Source: Fidelibacterota bacterium (GTDB lineage: Bacteria > Fidelibacterota > Fidelibacteria > Fidelibacterales > Fidelibacteraceae). Taken from it: a stretch of DNA of 8,326 nt. Below are positions 1-6,927 of the stretch, piece after piece (position 1 is the stretch's first letter; each line of letters begins with the position of its first letter). Below the pieces are notes generated by a model. The model did no database searches. It was not told the DNA's origin and worked only from the letters and a program-made list of their open reading frames with translations. Both the position numbers and the translations under genes were made by a program. The DNA lies in the NCBI GenBank assembly GCA_030596185.1, contig JAUVKP010000029.1, forward strand, positions 1 to 8,326. The letters run 5' to 3'.

Positions 1-1883
1 ATGCCATTGATCAAGCGAGTTTTAGCCAATTCAAATTCTTCTTCATCCCAACGGGGTTCAAGTAGGATCTCTTCAACAAGATCGATGGTCTTTTCAAAAT
101 TACGTGCAAGACAATTTCCGGAAATGATCATGCTTTCTCTACCTGAGCGTACATGGATAGATGCACCGAGGAAATCAATCTCTTCTTCTAATTCCATAGG
201 TGTTTTATTCTTAGTTCCTTCATTCATCAGATTGGCAGTAAGATTTGCAACACCCGGTTTATCTATAGAATCAAGCAAATGACCGCCACGTAGAATCAAT
301 TCATAAGTGACAAGTGGTAATTCGTCATGTAAAACACCGTAGACTTTGATACCGTTCGTCAATTCACTTTTCCATACTTCCGGTAAATTGACTTCCGGCA
401 TAGGACCTTTTTCAGGCTCTACACTTCTGTCTATCTTTGAAGGTGTCTTTTTGACTTCTTCATCACTAGCTGCAATTTGTTCAACACGTTTTAGATCTTC
501 AACATTTTCTTCTACAACATGTGCTTTAACAGATCCTTCGGCAGCCATTTCAAGTTGACCCTTGGGGACAAAACTGGTTGCCACATAATTTTTACCTTTG
601 ATGTATTTATCGTATACTCTCAAAATATCATCTTTTGTAACGGCTTTCAAGTTTGCAAGATCTTGTACCATGTAACCAGGATCACCCGTAAATACATTGT
701 TCAGAGCAAGATTGAATGCTTTATCTTCTAAACTCGTAATACCACGATAGAAACCGGTTTCCAATTGAGCTTTTACACGCTCAACATCTCTTTCGGTAAA
801 ACTTTCATCTTCAAATTTCTTAAAAGCTTCAAAAACCGCATCTTCAACATCAGCAAGACTGATACCCTGATTAGCAGTGACATTTACATAAAACTCACCG
901 GCCAATTCTTTATGGTAAGTATAGGCACTTGCGCGTGATGTGTAGTTCTTTTCTTTAACAAGAACTTTATAGAGAGGTGCCTTTTTCCCACTAGAAAGCA
1001 AACTTGAAAGATATTGTAAAGCATAAGCATCTATGTTTCCTTCTTCTACAGAAGGCCAGACCATAGTTAGCATAGAAGCGCGCGCAAAATTATCTTCATG
1101 ATAAAGTTTCTTCGTTTCATCCAAGCTTACCGGCATGGGTTTCATAGGTTCAGGATCACCATGGGCATTAAGTTCTGCAAAATATTTTTCAACTAAAACT
1201 TTGACTTCAGCAGGATCAATATCACCGGCGATCACAAGAGTCGCGTTATTTGGACCATAGAAATCATTATAGAATTTTTTAACATCCGGAACGGTTGCAT
1301 TATTGATATCTTCAACAACACCGATCGTTTGCCAATTGTAAGGATGTCCTTCCGGATAAACGGCTTTGCCGATCACGTAAGAACGATGTCCGTAAGCATT
1401 GTTATCAACGCGTTCGCGTTTTTCATTTGTAACAACATTCTGCTGATTGGTAAAAGCTGAAGGTGTAACCGTATTGATCATGTAACCCATACGATCTGAT
1501 TCCATCCAAAGCACCATTTCCAATGCATTTTTTGGAACAACTTCATAATATACCGTACCATCTGTCCAAGTACCGCCATTTAGGGTACCACCGGCATTTT
1601 GGATCTTATTAAAAAACTGATCTTGGCCAATATTTTCAGATTCCTGAAAAAGCATGTGTTCAAAAAGGTGAGCAAATCCGGTTTTTCCGGGTGTTTCTCT
1701 ATTTGAACCAACATGATATTGAATAGCAACCGCGGTTATCGGATCACTATCATCAATATGAAGAATAACATCAAGTCCATTCTCCAATTCGTATTTTTCG
1801 TAGCTAATGGAAAGGTCAGCTTTATCACAACCAACGAAGAGCATGAGAACGCTCAACACAACTGGAAGTATCCATTTTTTCAT
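1..1883 (-). CDS. M16 family zinc peptidase (insulinase/pitrilysin type), lipoprotein-like; C-terminus beyond window
   Basis: The frame is open for 627 codons from the ATG at 1883 and runs off the left edge, so the C-terminus is missing. Residues 1-18 form a basic-hydrophobic leader ending LFVGC-D. This resembles a lipobox (Cys19), although Phe at -3 is atypical, so lipid anchoring to the envelope is inferred. The inverzincin motif HLFEH is at 72-76, and Glu154 in NEKRERVDN is the likely third zinc ligand, 77 residues further on, as is usual for the family. A first M16 repeat with its C-terminal half covers about 32-440 (FYNDFYGPNNATLVIAGDID at 204-223). An acidic, charged linker spans about 445-500. 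A second repeat starts near 504 and has ANLTANLMNEGT where HxxEH would be, so it is non-catalytic as expected. An AAGGAG ribosome site sits 5 nt upstream. The gene is separated from rsmD by about 200 bases and probably has its own promoter. The substrate is unknown; envelope protein or peptide degradation is likely. Confidence 0.93.
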   Translation of the reverse strand, partial: MKKWILPVVLSVLMLFVGCDKADLSISYEKYELENGLDVILHIDDSDPITAVAIQYHVGSNRETPGKTGFAHLFEHMLFQESENIGQDQFFNKIQNAGGTLNGGTWTDGTVYYEVVPKNALEMVLWMESDRMGYMINTVTPSAFTNQQNVVTNEKRERVDNNAYGHRSYVIGKAVYPEGHPYNWQTIGVVEDINNATVPDVKKFYNDFYGPNNATLVIAGDIDPAEVKVLVEKYFAELNAHGDPEPMKPMPVSLDETKKLYHEDNFARASMLTMVWPSVEEGNIDAYALQYLSSLLSSGKKAPLYKVLVKEKNYTSRASAYTYHKELAGEFYVNVTANQGISLADVEDAVFEAFKKFEDESFTERDVERVKAQLETGFYRGITSLEDKAFNLALNNVFTGDPGYMVQDLANLKAVTKDDILRVYDKYIKGKNYVATSFVPKGQLEMAAEGSVKAHVVEENVEDLKRVEQIAASDEEVKKTPSKIDRSVEPEKGPMPEVNLPEVWKSELTNGIKVYGVLHDELPLVTYELILRGGHLLDSIDKPGVANLTANLMNEGTKNKTPMELEEEIDFLGASIHVRSGRESMIISGNCLARNFEKTIDLVEEILLEPRWDEEEFELAKTRLING

Positions 1884-1887
1884 TTTA

Positions 1888-1894
1888 ACTCCTT
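1888..1894 (-). promoter_or_regulatory. Ribosome binding site of the M16 peptidase gene
   Basis: AAGGAGT on the minus strand leaves 5 nt before the ATG at 1883 and supports that start. A second purine-rich stretch (AGGAGAAATA) lies just upstream. I see no convincing -35/-10 pair. TACTTTTA shortly before the ribosome site resembles a TAnnTTTG element with one mismatch but is too weak to call. Confidence 0.7.
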
Positions 1895-1936
1895 TATTTC
1901 TCCTAAAAGTAACAAATATTTTTATTATTTAAACCC

Positions 1937-1955
1937 TTTGAAAATCTTTTTCAAA
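1937..1955. repeat. AT-rich inverted repeat upstream of the M16 gene
   Basis: TTTGAAAA (1937-1944) and TTTTCAAA (1948-1955) form a perfect 8-bp inverted repeat around a 3-nt centre, about 55 nt before the M16 start codon. It could be a weak hairpin or an operator-like site. Nothing in the sequence decides between these. Confidence 0.45.
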
Positions 1956-1961
1956 ATTTAA

Positions 1962-1981
1962 GGAACAGGCATGCCAGTTCC
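1962..1981 (-). terminator. GCATGC-type palindrome downstream of rsmD, possible operon terminator
   Basis: On the minus strand GGAAC-T-GGCATGCC-T-GTTCC is a 20-nt palindrome with one T/T mismatch, preceded by TAGG and followed by TTAAATTTT, a broken U-tract. It lies about 100 nt past the rsmD stop codon. It is clearly related to the palindrome at 8053-8072 (15 of 20 positions identical, same TAGGG lead-in), which has a full T-run. Termination of the chaperone-pilus operon here is inferred. The U-tract is weak, so read-through is possible. Confidence 0.55.
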
Positions 1982-2004
1982 CTACAATTTTCTTTAAACT
2001 TTTG

Positions 2005-2030
2005 CTCTCCTTCGCCAAGGCTACGGAGAG
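2005..2030. repeat. Interrupted hairpin between rsmD and the M16 gene
   Basis: CTCTCC (2005-2010) pairs with GGAGAG (2025-2030). Inside, GCC-AA-GGC (2014-2021) can extend the stem after a 3x3 internal loop. No T-run follows on either strand, so it is not a simple terminator. It adjoins the heptamer array at 2033-2088 and may be a fragment of a dispersed palindromic repeat. Confidence 0.5.
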
Positions 2031-2032
2031 TC

Positions 2033-2088
2033 TTCGACCTTTTGCTTTTGTATTTTTGCCTTTGTACTTTTGCCTTTGTACTTGTCTA
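2033..2088 (-). repeat. Heptamer tandem array A at the rsmD stop codon
   Basis: Read on the minus strand from the rsmD stop, eight units of exactly 7 nt follow without a gap: TAGACAA, GTACAAA, GGCAAAA, GTACAAA, GGCAAAA, ATACAAA, AGCAAAA, GGTCGAA. Every unit ends in AA. The cores ACAAA and CAAAA alternate, giving a 14-nt dimer period in the middle. The first unit contains the TAG stop of rsmD. No protein-coding role is apparent. Confidence 0.75.
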
Positions 2089-2613
2089 TTTTTGAAAAAA
2101 ATAGATTGTCGTATCACCCATTTTTTTGATCTTCGATGGTTTCCATTCTCCCGATTCCACTATCCCTCTGCTGGAATACTCAAGTATTACTAGTCCCCTA
2201 TCCGTCAGATGATCCCTGCAATCGTTAAAAAAATCCTTGTCCAAAGCAAGATCATAAGGTGGATCGGCCAAAATAATGTCATATGTATTCTTATTTCTTT
2301 TAAAAAATCTTATAGCATTATTTTTTATACACTTCCATGTATCTTCAGGAGCTTTAATACTCTCCAGATTTATACGACTTAATTGAATGGAACGGGAATT
2401 ATTATCAACAAAAGTCACATGTTCGGCATTATGCGATAATGCCTCTATTCCAAGCGCACCTGTTCCACAAAACAGATCTATGACACGACGTCCTTCAAGA
2501 TTCTGAAGGACGTTGAATATATATTCTTTTACTTTACTTGTCGTTGGACGAATGGAATGTTTTGGATTAGCAATATACAAACCGCCATAACGACCACTGA
2601 TAATTCTAGACAT
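2086..2613 (-). CDS. rsmD: 16S rRNA (guanine966-N2)-methyltransferase RsmD
   Basis: This 175-residue protein has the usual length and motif order of RsmD, which methylates G966 of 16S rRNA (E. coli numbering) with S-adenosylmethionine during 30S assembly. The N-terminal GRYGG (8-11) and RPTTSKVKE (22-30) are family signatures. The SAM-binding motif I VIDLFCGTGALG is at 44-55, an acidic residue ending strand 2 (FVD) at 68-70, and the catalytic DPPY at 117-120. The ATG overlaps the TAA of the upstream PilN/PilO-like gene by one base (TAATG) with only a weak ribosome site, so translation is probably coupled. It is the last gene of the operon. Its stop codon is the first unit of a heptamer array. 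The location in a chaperone-pilus operon looks incidental to function. Identity is secure. Confidence 0.95.
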   Translation of the reverse strand: MSRIISGRYGGLYIANPKHSIRPTTSKVKEYIFNVLQNLEGRRVIDLFCGTGALGIEALSHNAEHVTFVDNNSRSIQLSRINLESIKAPEDTWKCIKNNAIRFFKRNKNTYDIILADPPYDLALDKDFFNDCRDHLTDRGLVILEYSSRGIVESGEWKPSKIKKMGDTTIYFFQK

Positions 2614-3716
2614 TATTCTCTTTCGTAAAACACTAATGTCAGATCAAGCTGATTAGATTGATCCTCCACATGATAGGTCGATGTAATATCTCTTACAGCA
2701 AAAGCGGCCGGGATAGCTTGTAATTCCTGAAGGAACAACATCATTGCAGTGCGATTACCATTAACGGTGACATCAATGTCATGTCTGACAATTCCAACAC
2801 CCATTGTTTTTAGACCATTGATAGCTTGAGATACGATCACGTCAGCGCTGTTAGCTGCAATGACCAAATAATCATCAAACCATTCTACATCAAGGTCCCA
2901 AATGCGTTCAGGACGATCTTCTTCCCTCAATGCGGGAAGATCGCTGGTCAATTGAACTCTTGTCTCTTCTCCTACTTTTTCTTCATTTCCTGAAAGTACA
3001 GAAGTGAACATATTATGCTGTTCAATAACATTAGAATAAGACTGTATCAACATTGGGAAACGTGATTTAACGGAAATACTGAGTTTATCTTCAGAGATAG
3101 TTAACTTATCAAGTGTCATACCACCAGGTATTTTTGACCATACAAACTCGGCGGCCATCAAATTACGACGTGATAAGGCAAGTTCATCTCGTATAGTACT
3201 ATAAATTGCAGGGCTTTTAAGAATCTTTTCTTCGGTCGATTCTTTAATAATTTCTTTTTCAACCTGCTTTTTTACTTTAATGATCTGCTGAGGAGCGTAC
3301 TCAATGATCTCTTTAACTTCTTCTTTTACAGGGGCTGTTTTTGGCTCTTGCAAAACAGGAATTTCAAGATAAACAACTTCCCGGTCATTGCGATGTATCC
3401 AAGAAGTTTGGATCTTATCACTGGTTCTATTCCAAACTTTAGCTACATTTCTACCAAAACCACCAAAGAAATCTAAAGTTTTATCCGGTTCAATAATAAA
3501 GATCGTAGCTATACCACATATAATGAAAATCAACAAAAATAGCCAAAAATGAAATTTGCGCGGTTTCTTAAATTCTTCTGTTGATGGTGCCGGTTGCTGA
3601 AAATAAAAGTCATCATTCCCACCGGAGAATGTGTCATCAAAACGAAGAACTTCCTTTTCTTTGTTCTGATGAGGGACTTTTGTCATCTGATCTTCACGTA
3701 GCAAATTAATCTTCAT
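2613..3716 (-). CDS. PilN/PilO-like inner membrane protein (apparent fusion)
   Basis: This is a 367-residue bitopic membrane protein. It opens with MKINLLRED, reminiscent of the INLLP start of PilN, followed by a polar cytoplasmic segment to about 55. One membrane helix spans about 56-77. A charged, probably coiled stretch rich in Lys, Glu and Ile (125-165) comes next. Two regions then resemble the ferredoxin-like folds of the PilN/PilO class: one around 197-260 (IPGGMTLDKLTIS, then alternating strands and a helix), another at about 280-365 (LFLQELQAIPAAFAVRDI, final strand LDLTLVFY). PilN and PilO normally are separate proteins bridging PilM to the periplasmic alignment complex; here one chain may do both jobs. 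AAGGAGGT overlapping the stop of the PilM-like gene supports this start, although Met11 is an alternative. Assignment rests on architecture and gene order, not on a diagnostic motif. Confidence 0.6.
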   Translation of the reverse strand: MKINLLREDQMTKVPHQNKEKEVLRFDDTFSGGNDDFYFQQPAPSTEEFKKPRKFHFWLFLLIFIICGIATIFIIEPDKTLDFFGGFGRNVAKVWNRTSDKIQTSWIHRNDREVVYLEIPVLQEPKTAPVKEEVKEIIEYAPQQIIKVKKQVEKEIIKESTEEKILKSPAIYSTIRDELALSRRNLMAAEFVWSKIPGGMTLDKLTISEDKLSISVKSRFPMLIQSYSNVIEQHNMFTSVLSGNEEKVGEETRVQLTSDLPALREEDRPERIWDLDVEWFDDYLVIAANSADVIVSQAINGLKTMGVGIVRHDIDVTVNGNRTAMMLFLQELQAIPAAFAVRDITSTYHVEDQSNQLDLTLVFYERE

Positions 3717-3722
3717 TTCCTT

Positions 3723-3730
3723 ACCTCCTT
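3723..3730 (-). promoter_or_regulatory. Strong ribosome binding site of the PilN/PilO-like gene, overlapping the preceding stop
   Basis: AAGGAGGT, an almost perfect anti-16S match, contains part of the TAA stop (3731-3729) of the PilM-like gene and lies 6-7 nt before the ATG at 3716. This arrangement favours re-initiation by terminating ribosomes and fixes the start. Confidence 0.8.
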
Positions 3731-4625
3731 ATATCAACGCACCTAAAGCTGATGAAAACACAGTATCGAAATGTTTATCATAAGCTACAGACGGTTTTTG
3801 ATAGCTGGTATTGACACTCATCGGATTCAATATCACGATATCCGGTTGAGCTTCAACAAGATCATTCATTTCTTTAAAACACTGACTTTCACCTGTCAGA
3901 AAAATTCTATATTTATCAAGTTCTGCCGCATTCTTCTGTACCACTGCTTCACATAGTCCCTCAGGGATCTCGCCGTTTCGTGCAATATACAGAAGGTGAT
4001 CATTGATATAAGAAAAACGCGCATAACCTAAAATATTATCGTTACGAACCGAAACAAGTTCATACTCGTTTTTCTTAAAGCCGATCACGGTATACTCTGT
4101 ATCCTTAGATGCTTTCTTTGCAATTTCAGTAGCATTAAAAATATTAATACCAATGCCAACCAAGTGACAATGATGGTTTTCACAGACAGAACTGAAAAGT
4201 TCAAGAATCATTTTCGGATAGTAGACTGATGTTAATAAAGCCAGCCCATTTTCTTTATAGATCACTTTGACCTGGCAGTCACTTTGTGCTATCAATTCCT
4301 GACCGAATTTTAGTTCGGTCAACCAAACATCTTTATCTACGATCGTTTTTATATTTTCTTTGGGTACATCATTATATAAAGCTATGTAGGCAAGATCAGC
4401 CGGAAAGGAGAAAAATACATCCTGCGCTTGAATTTTCAATTTATCAAGGATCTCTTTCAACATATCACTAAGCATATCCTTAGCATTATGTTGATACAAA
4501 AAACTCCTATCAAAAGAAAAATCAGGTGGAAACAAACCAAGTTGTTCTATGCTTTTCTTTCCCTTTTGCGTCTCGCTCAAATATACAAATACAGACTCAT
4601 CGTGATGTAACGCGAGAGTTAACAT
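3729..4625 (-). CDS. PilM-like actin-fold protein with a degenerate nucleotide site
   Basis: This is a soluble 298-residue protein, shorter than typical PilM (about 350). PilM is the cytoplasmic actin-like protein that binds PilN beneath the type IV pilus alignment complex. Support comes from VFFSFPADLAYIALYNDVP (70-88), resembling the PilM segment that reads roughly 'vvvSlP...vi.r.i.vP'; from IFLTGE (241-246), at the place of the actin-family adenosine motif; and from LNPMSVN (266-272) plus the ending SALGALI, where PilM has its terminal 'GLAL' helix. The expected DxG phosphate motifs are not recognisable either at the N-terminus (LTLALHHDESVFVYLSE) or near 180-205, so ATP binding may be lost. 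The ATG lies 2 nt after the stop of the pilin-like gene, with little ribosome site of its own, suggesting coupling. Its place just before a PilN/PilO-like gene is the best support. Confidence 0.6.
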   Translation of the reverse strand: MLTLALHHDESVFVYLSETQKGKKSIEQLGLFPPDFSFDRSFLYQHNAKDMLSDMLKEILDKLKIQAQDVFFSFPADLAYIALYNDVPKENIKTIVDKDVWLTELKFGQELIAQSDCQVKVIYKENGLALLTSVYYPKMILELFSSVCENHHCHLVGIGINIFNATEIAKKASKDTEYTVIGFKKNEYELVSVRNDNILGYARFSYINDHLLYIARNGEIPEGLCEAVVQKNAAELDKYRIFLTGESQCFKEMNDLVEAQPDIVILNPMSVNTSYQKPSVAYDKHFDTVFSSALGALI

Positions 4626-4627
4626 AC

Positions 4628-5392
4628 TTATTTATCCCAGGAAGCTTCTCCGTTCATTATAAAGCCATGACCGGTGTCTTTAAATGTAAAGAAGAAATAT
4701 TTTCTATCTGTATATCCACCACGAATAGGGCTATAGATTATGACAGTGTCACTTTCCTTACCTTTAACTTTTACATTGAATTCTTCGTTGGTCAATGGAC
4801 ATACAAGAAGTGAATCAACAAGATTAAAATGTTTATATTTAATAACTTTTTCTATGATCGTATCAATGGTCGTATCAATAATAACACCTTCCCATAGGGT
4901 ATCGGTGTATTTATAGCGATCCTTATTTTCACCCAGATATACGGTATCCCATGTCCCTGTCTCGCCTTGATATTCAACTGCGGTATAAACACCTACCAAG
5001 CTGGTGTCTTTGGCGTGATAAGGATTTGAGAAAACAGTATCATATTCCGTAAACCAAAATTTCGGAACCTCGATGTTTATATCTTCACCTTTGTAATAGA
5101 TAGTTTGATCACCAATATATTCACTATCCGCGAGGATGGAATCACGTACAGCAGAAACAAACCATAAAACACCTTCCATATCGGCATCATAATAACCCGT
5201 CAATTTGTGGTACATGCGTTGCGCATCCCATAATTGGTTCATTTTCCAATGTGAACGTTGACGCATATTGTCTTCATTTTTCCAGATATTATTGGGAATA
5301 AAAATAACCAATAATAAAATAACCAAAAGGATAACCGCTATCCATTTAATGACAAATGACCATTTTTCATTGTAATATTGTTGCTCTTGCAC
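4628..5392 (-). CDS. Single-pass membrane protein with pilin-like layout, function unknown
   Basis: This is a 254-residue protein that I do not recognise as a named family. A 13-residue cytoplasmic start is followed by one membrane helix (about 14-33) and a long amphipathic stretch (40-85) containing NQLWDAQRMYHKLTGYY, similar to the AQ.aY...tG.Y segment of type II secretion pseudopilins. A periplasmic beta-rich domain follows, with VCPLTNEEF at 197-205 and the ending GHGFIMNGEASWDK. There is no Gly-Phe-Thr-Leu-x-Glu prepilin peptidase site, so if it is pseudopilin-derived the helix is kept as an uncleaved anchor. The start is GTG, chosen because AGGAGG precedes it by 4 nt and no other in-frame start fits. 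It sits 16 nt after the ComEA-like gene and 2 nt before the PilM-like gene, so its likely partners are those products. The pilin link is inferred from layout only. Confidence 0.55.
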   Translation of the reverse strand: MQEQQYYNEKWSFVIKWIAVILLVILLLVIFIPNNIWKNEDNMRQRSHWKMNQLWDAQRMYHKLTGYYDADMEGVLWFVSAVRDSILADSEYIGDQTIYYKGEDINIEVPKFWFTEYDTVFSNPYHAKDTSLVGVYTAVEYQGETGTWDTVYLGENKDRYKYTDTLWEGVIIDTTIDTIIEKVIKYKHFNLVDSLLVCPLTNEEFNVKVKGKESDTVIIYSPIRGGYTDRKYFFFTFKDTGHGFIMNGEASWDK

Positions 5393-5408
5393 AATACCTC
5401 CTAAAGCA

Positions 5409-5783
5409 CTATAAAGTAATTAAAGGTTTTAATTTATCGAGGGTCTTTGGCCCAATTCCACTTATATTGGTCAGCTCATCCAAGCTTTTAAAAGGACCGT
5501 TCTTATCACGATACTCAATAATATCTTTTGAGCGTTCCATTCCAAGAAAAGGAAGTGCTTCGATTTCCATTAATCCGGCAGTATTGATATTTACCGGTTC
5601 TGTAGGAATCTTCGATTCTTCCCTACTTTCATCTTCTCGTTGAAAAGTATCTTTCATACTGATATCTGATGAACGTAGCGCACGCTGTTTTTTTATTACT
5701 TTGCGAACAACAAACCCTACAGCTCCCAAAAGCAGTATCAATGCGACAATAAGAATGATATTTTTTTCTTTTTTAGTGAACAT
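5409..5783 (-). CDS. Membrane-anchored helix-hairpin-helix protein, ComEA-like
   Basis: This 124-residue protein is made of a single membrane helix (about 9-27, after KKEK), a polar charged spacer (30-62) and a C-terminal tandem helix-hairpin-helix domain. The first hairpin starts at VNINTAGLMEIEALPFLG (64-81) and the second is ISGIGPKTLDKLKPLI (107-122). In ComEA this domain binds transforming DNA at the outer face of the inner membrane. Related proteins also occur without competence systems, so DNA uptake is a possibility and not shown. An earlier in-frame TTG at 5816 would overlap dnaJ. The ATG at 5783 is preferred because it follows AAGGGGG by 4-5 nt and lies 13 nt beyond the dnaJ stop. 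Immediate downstream genes for pilin-like and PilM/N/O-like proteins fit a competence or secretion role. Confidence 0.8.
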   Translation of the reverse strand: MFTKKEKNIILIVALILLLGAVGFVVRKVIKKQRALRSSDISMKDTFQREDESREESKIPTEPVNINTAGLMEIEALPFLGMERSKDIIEYRDKNGPFKSLDELTNISGIGPKTLDKLKPLITL

Positions 5784-5796
5784 AAAAGCCCCCTTA

Positions 5797-6924
5797 TCAG
5801 GGTATAAACTTCTCAATTTTACTATTTTTTTTCTTGGAATACAATTGATATAATTCTTTTATAAGGTTTTTTTCGTCTCTATCCATCTGGGATGGAGTCT
5901 CGATCTTGATCTGAATTAATTGGTCACCGTGTCGATGTCCATGCAAAACCGGAAGCCCCTTTCCGCGAAGTCGATATATCTTTCCATTATCAGTTCCGGA
6001 ATTGATTTTAAAACTTACTTTTCCGCTTAGGGTGGGCACTTCAATTTCAGCCCCAAGAACGGCTTGTGGCCAAGTGATTACACAGGTAACAATTATATCA
6101 TTACCCGAACGGGTGAAAAACTTATGATTTTGTTCTTTGAAAATTACAATAAGATCGCCGGTTTCACCTTTCCGTTTACCGGCATTTCCCTCTCCGCTCA
6201 GGGTCATATAATTTCCATCTTGCACACCCGCCGGAATATCAATAGTGACACTTTCTTCTTTCTTTACCCTACCATCTCCATGGCATGTTTGACAGGGAGA
6301 ATCAATGATAGTACCTTGCCCATGGCATTGATAACACACTTTTTCGCTTATCATTTGACCAAAAAATGAATTTACGCGCTCACGGACTTTTCCGGTACCA
6401 TTACAAACCGAACAGGTGTGTTTTCCTGTTCCACCTTCACCATGGCAATCCGAACAGTTTTCAAATCGTTTGATCTTGATCTGTTTTTTTACTCCGTTAT
6501 ATATCTCTTCAAGAGATAATCGAAGATTTACGCGCATATCTGCACCGCGGTTTGTATTGCGATGTTGTGTATTACCTCCAAAAAAGGAGCCAAAACCACC
6601 TCCGCCGAAAGCATCTCCAAAAATGTTTCCAAATTGCGAGAATATGTCATCCATGGACATTCCTTGTCCACTGAAGCCTCCGCCTCCGCCAAAACCATTT
6701 TGCTTTAAGCCATCGTGACCGAATTGATCATAACGCTGGCGTTTTTCGGGATCTGAAAGAGCAGAATATGCTTCGGCTGCTTCTTTAAACTTCCCCTCAG
6801 CTTCTTTATTATCGGGATTTTTATCAGGATGATATTTAACTGCTAATTTGCGATAAGCTTTCTTTAACTCTTCTTGAGTTGCGGACTTGCTTACACCTAA
6901 TATGTCATAATAATCTCTAGGCAT
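5797..6924 (-). CDS. dnaJ: Chaperone protein DnaJ (Hsp40)
   Basis: This is a full-length type I Hsp40 of 375 residues, the usual size. It delivers unfolded clients to DnaK and stimulates its ATPase. The J domain occupies 3-68 with the essential HPD at 32-34. A Gly/Phe-rich region follows at about 77-117 ([20 protein letters not shown]). The zinc-binding domain has all four CxxCxGxG motifs: CSDCHGEG (157), CSVCNGTG (171), CYQCHGQG (197) and CQTCHGDG (211), so both zinc centres are intact. C-terminal client-binding domains run from about 222 to 345, including [15 protein letters not shown] and the RLRGKGLP signature at 318-325. It begins 3 nt after the grpE stop with only a weak ribosome site, indicating coupling to grpE. 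dnaK is not in the window. Identity is certain. Confidence 0.98.
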   Translation of the reverse strand: MPRDYYDILGVSKSATQEELKKAYRKLAVKYHPDKNPDNKEAEGKFKEAAEAYSALSDPEKRQRYDQFGHDGLKQNGFGGGGGFSGQGMSMDDIFSQFGNIFGDAFGGGGFGSFFGGNTQHRNTNRGADMRVNLRLSLEEIYNGVKKQIKIKRFENCSDCHGEGGTGKHTCSVCNGTGKVRERVNSFFGQMISEKVCYQCHGQGTIIDSPCQTCHGDGRVKKEESVTIDIPAGVQDGNYMTLSGEGNAGKRKGETGDLIVIFKEQNHKFFTRSGNDIIVTCVITWPQAVLGAEIEVPTLSGKVSFKINSGTDNGKIYRLRGKGLPVLHGHRHGDQLIQIKIETPSQMDRDEKNLIKELYQLYSKKKNSKIEKFIP

Positions 6925-6927
6925 GTA

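Noticed and set aside
1..731. Several plus-strand frames opposite the M16 gene
   Set aside because: The minus strand carries an uninterrupted 627-codon frame with clear M16 motifs and a ribosome site; the plus-strand frames have neither.
1929..2117. Minus-strand 62-residue frame rich in Lys and Gln
   Set aside because: It runs through the heptamer array and two hairpins and overlaps the end of rsmD out of frame. Its Lys/Gln-rich stretch is simply the translated repeat, and no ribosome site precedes it.
6416..6718. Plus-strand frame with proline runs opposite dnaJ
   Set aside because: The proline runs are the antisense of the Gly-rich linker and zinc-finger region of DnaJ; it is a shadow of a certain gene.
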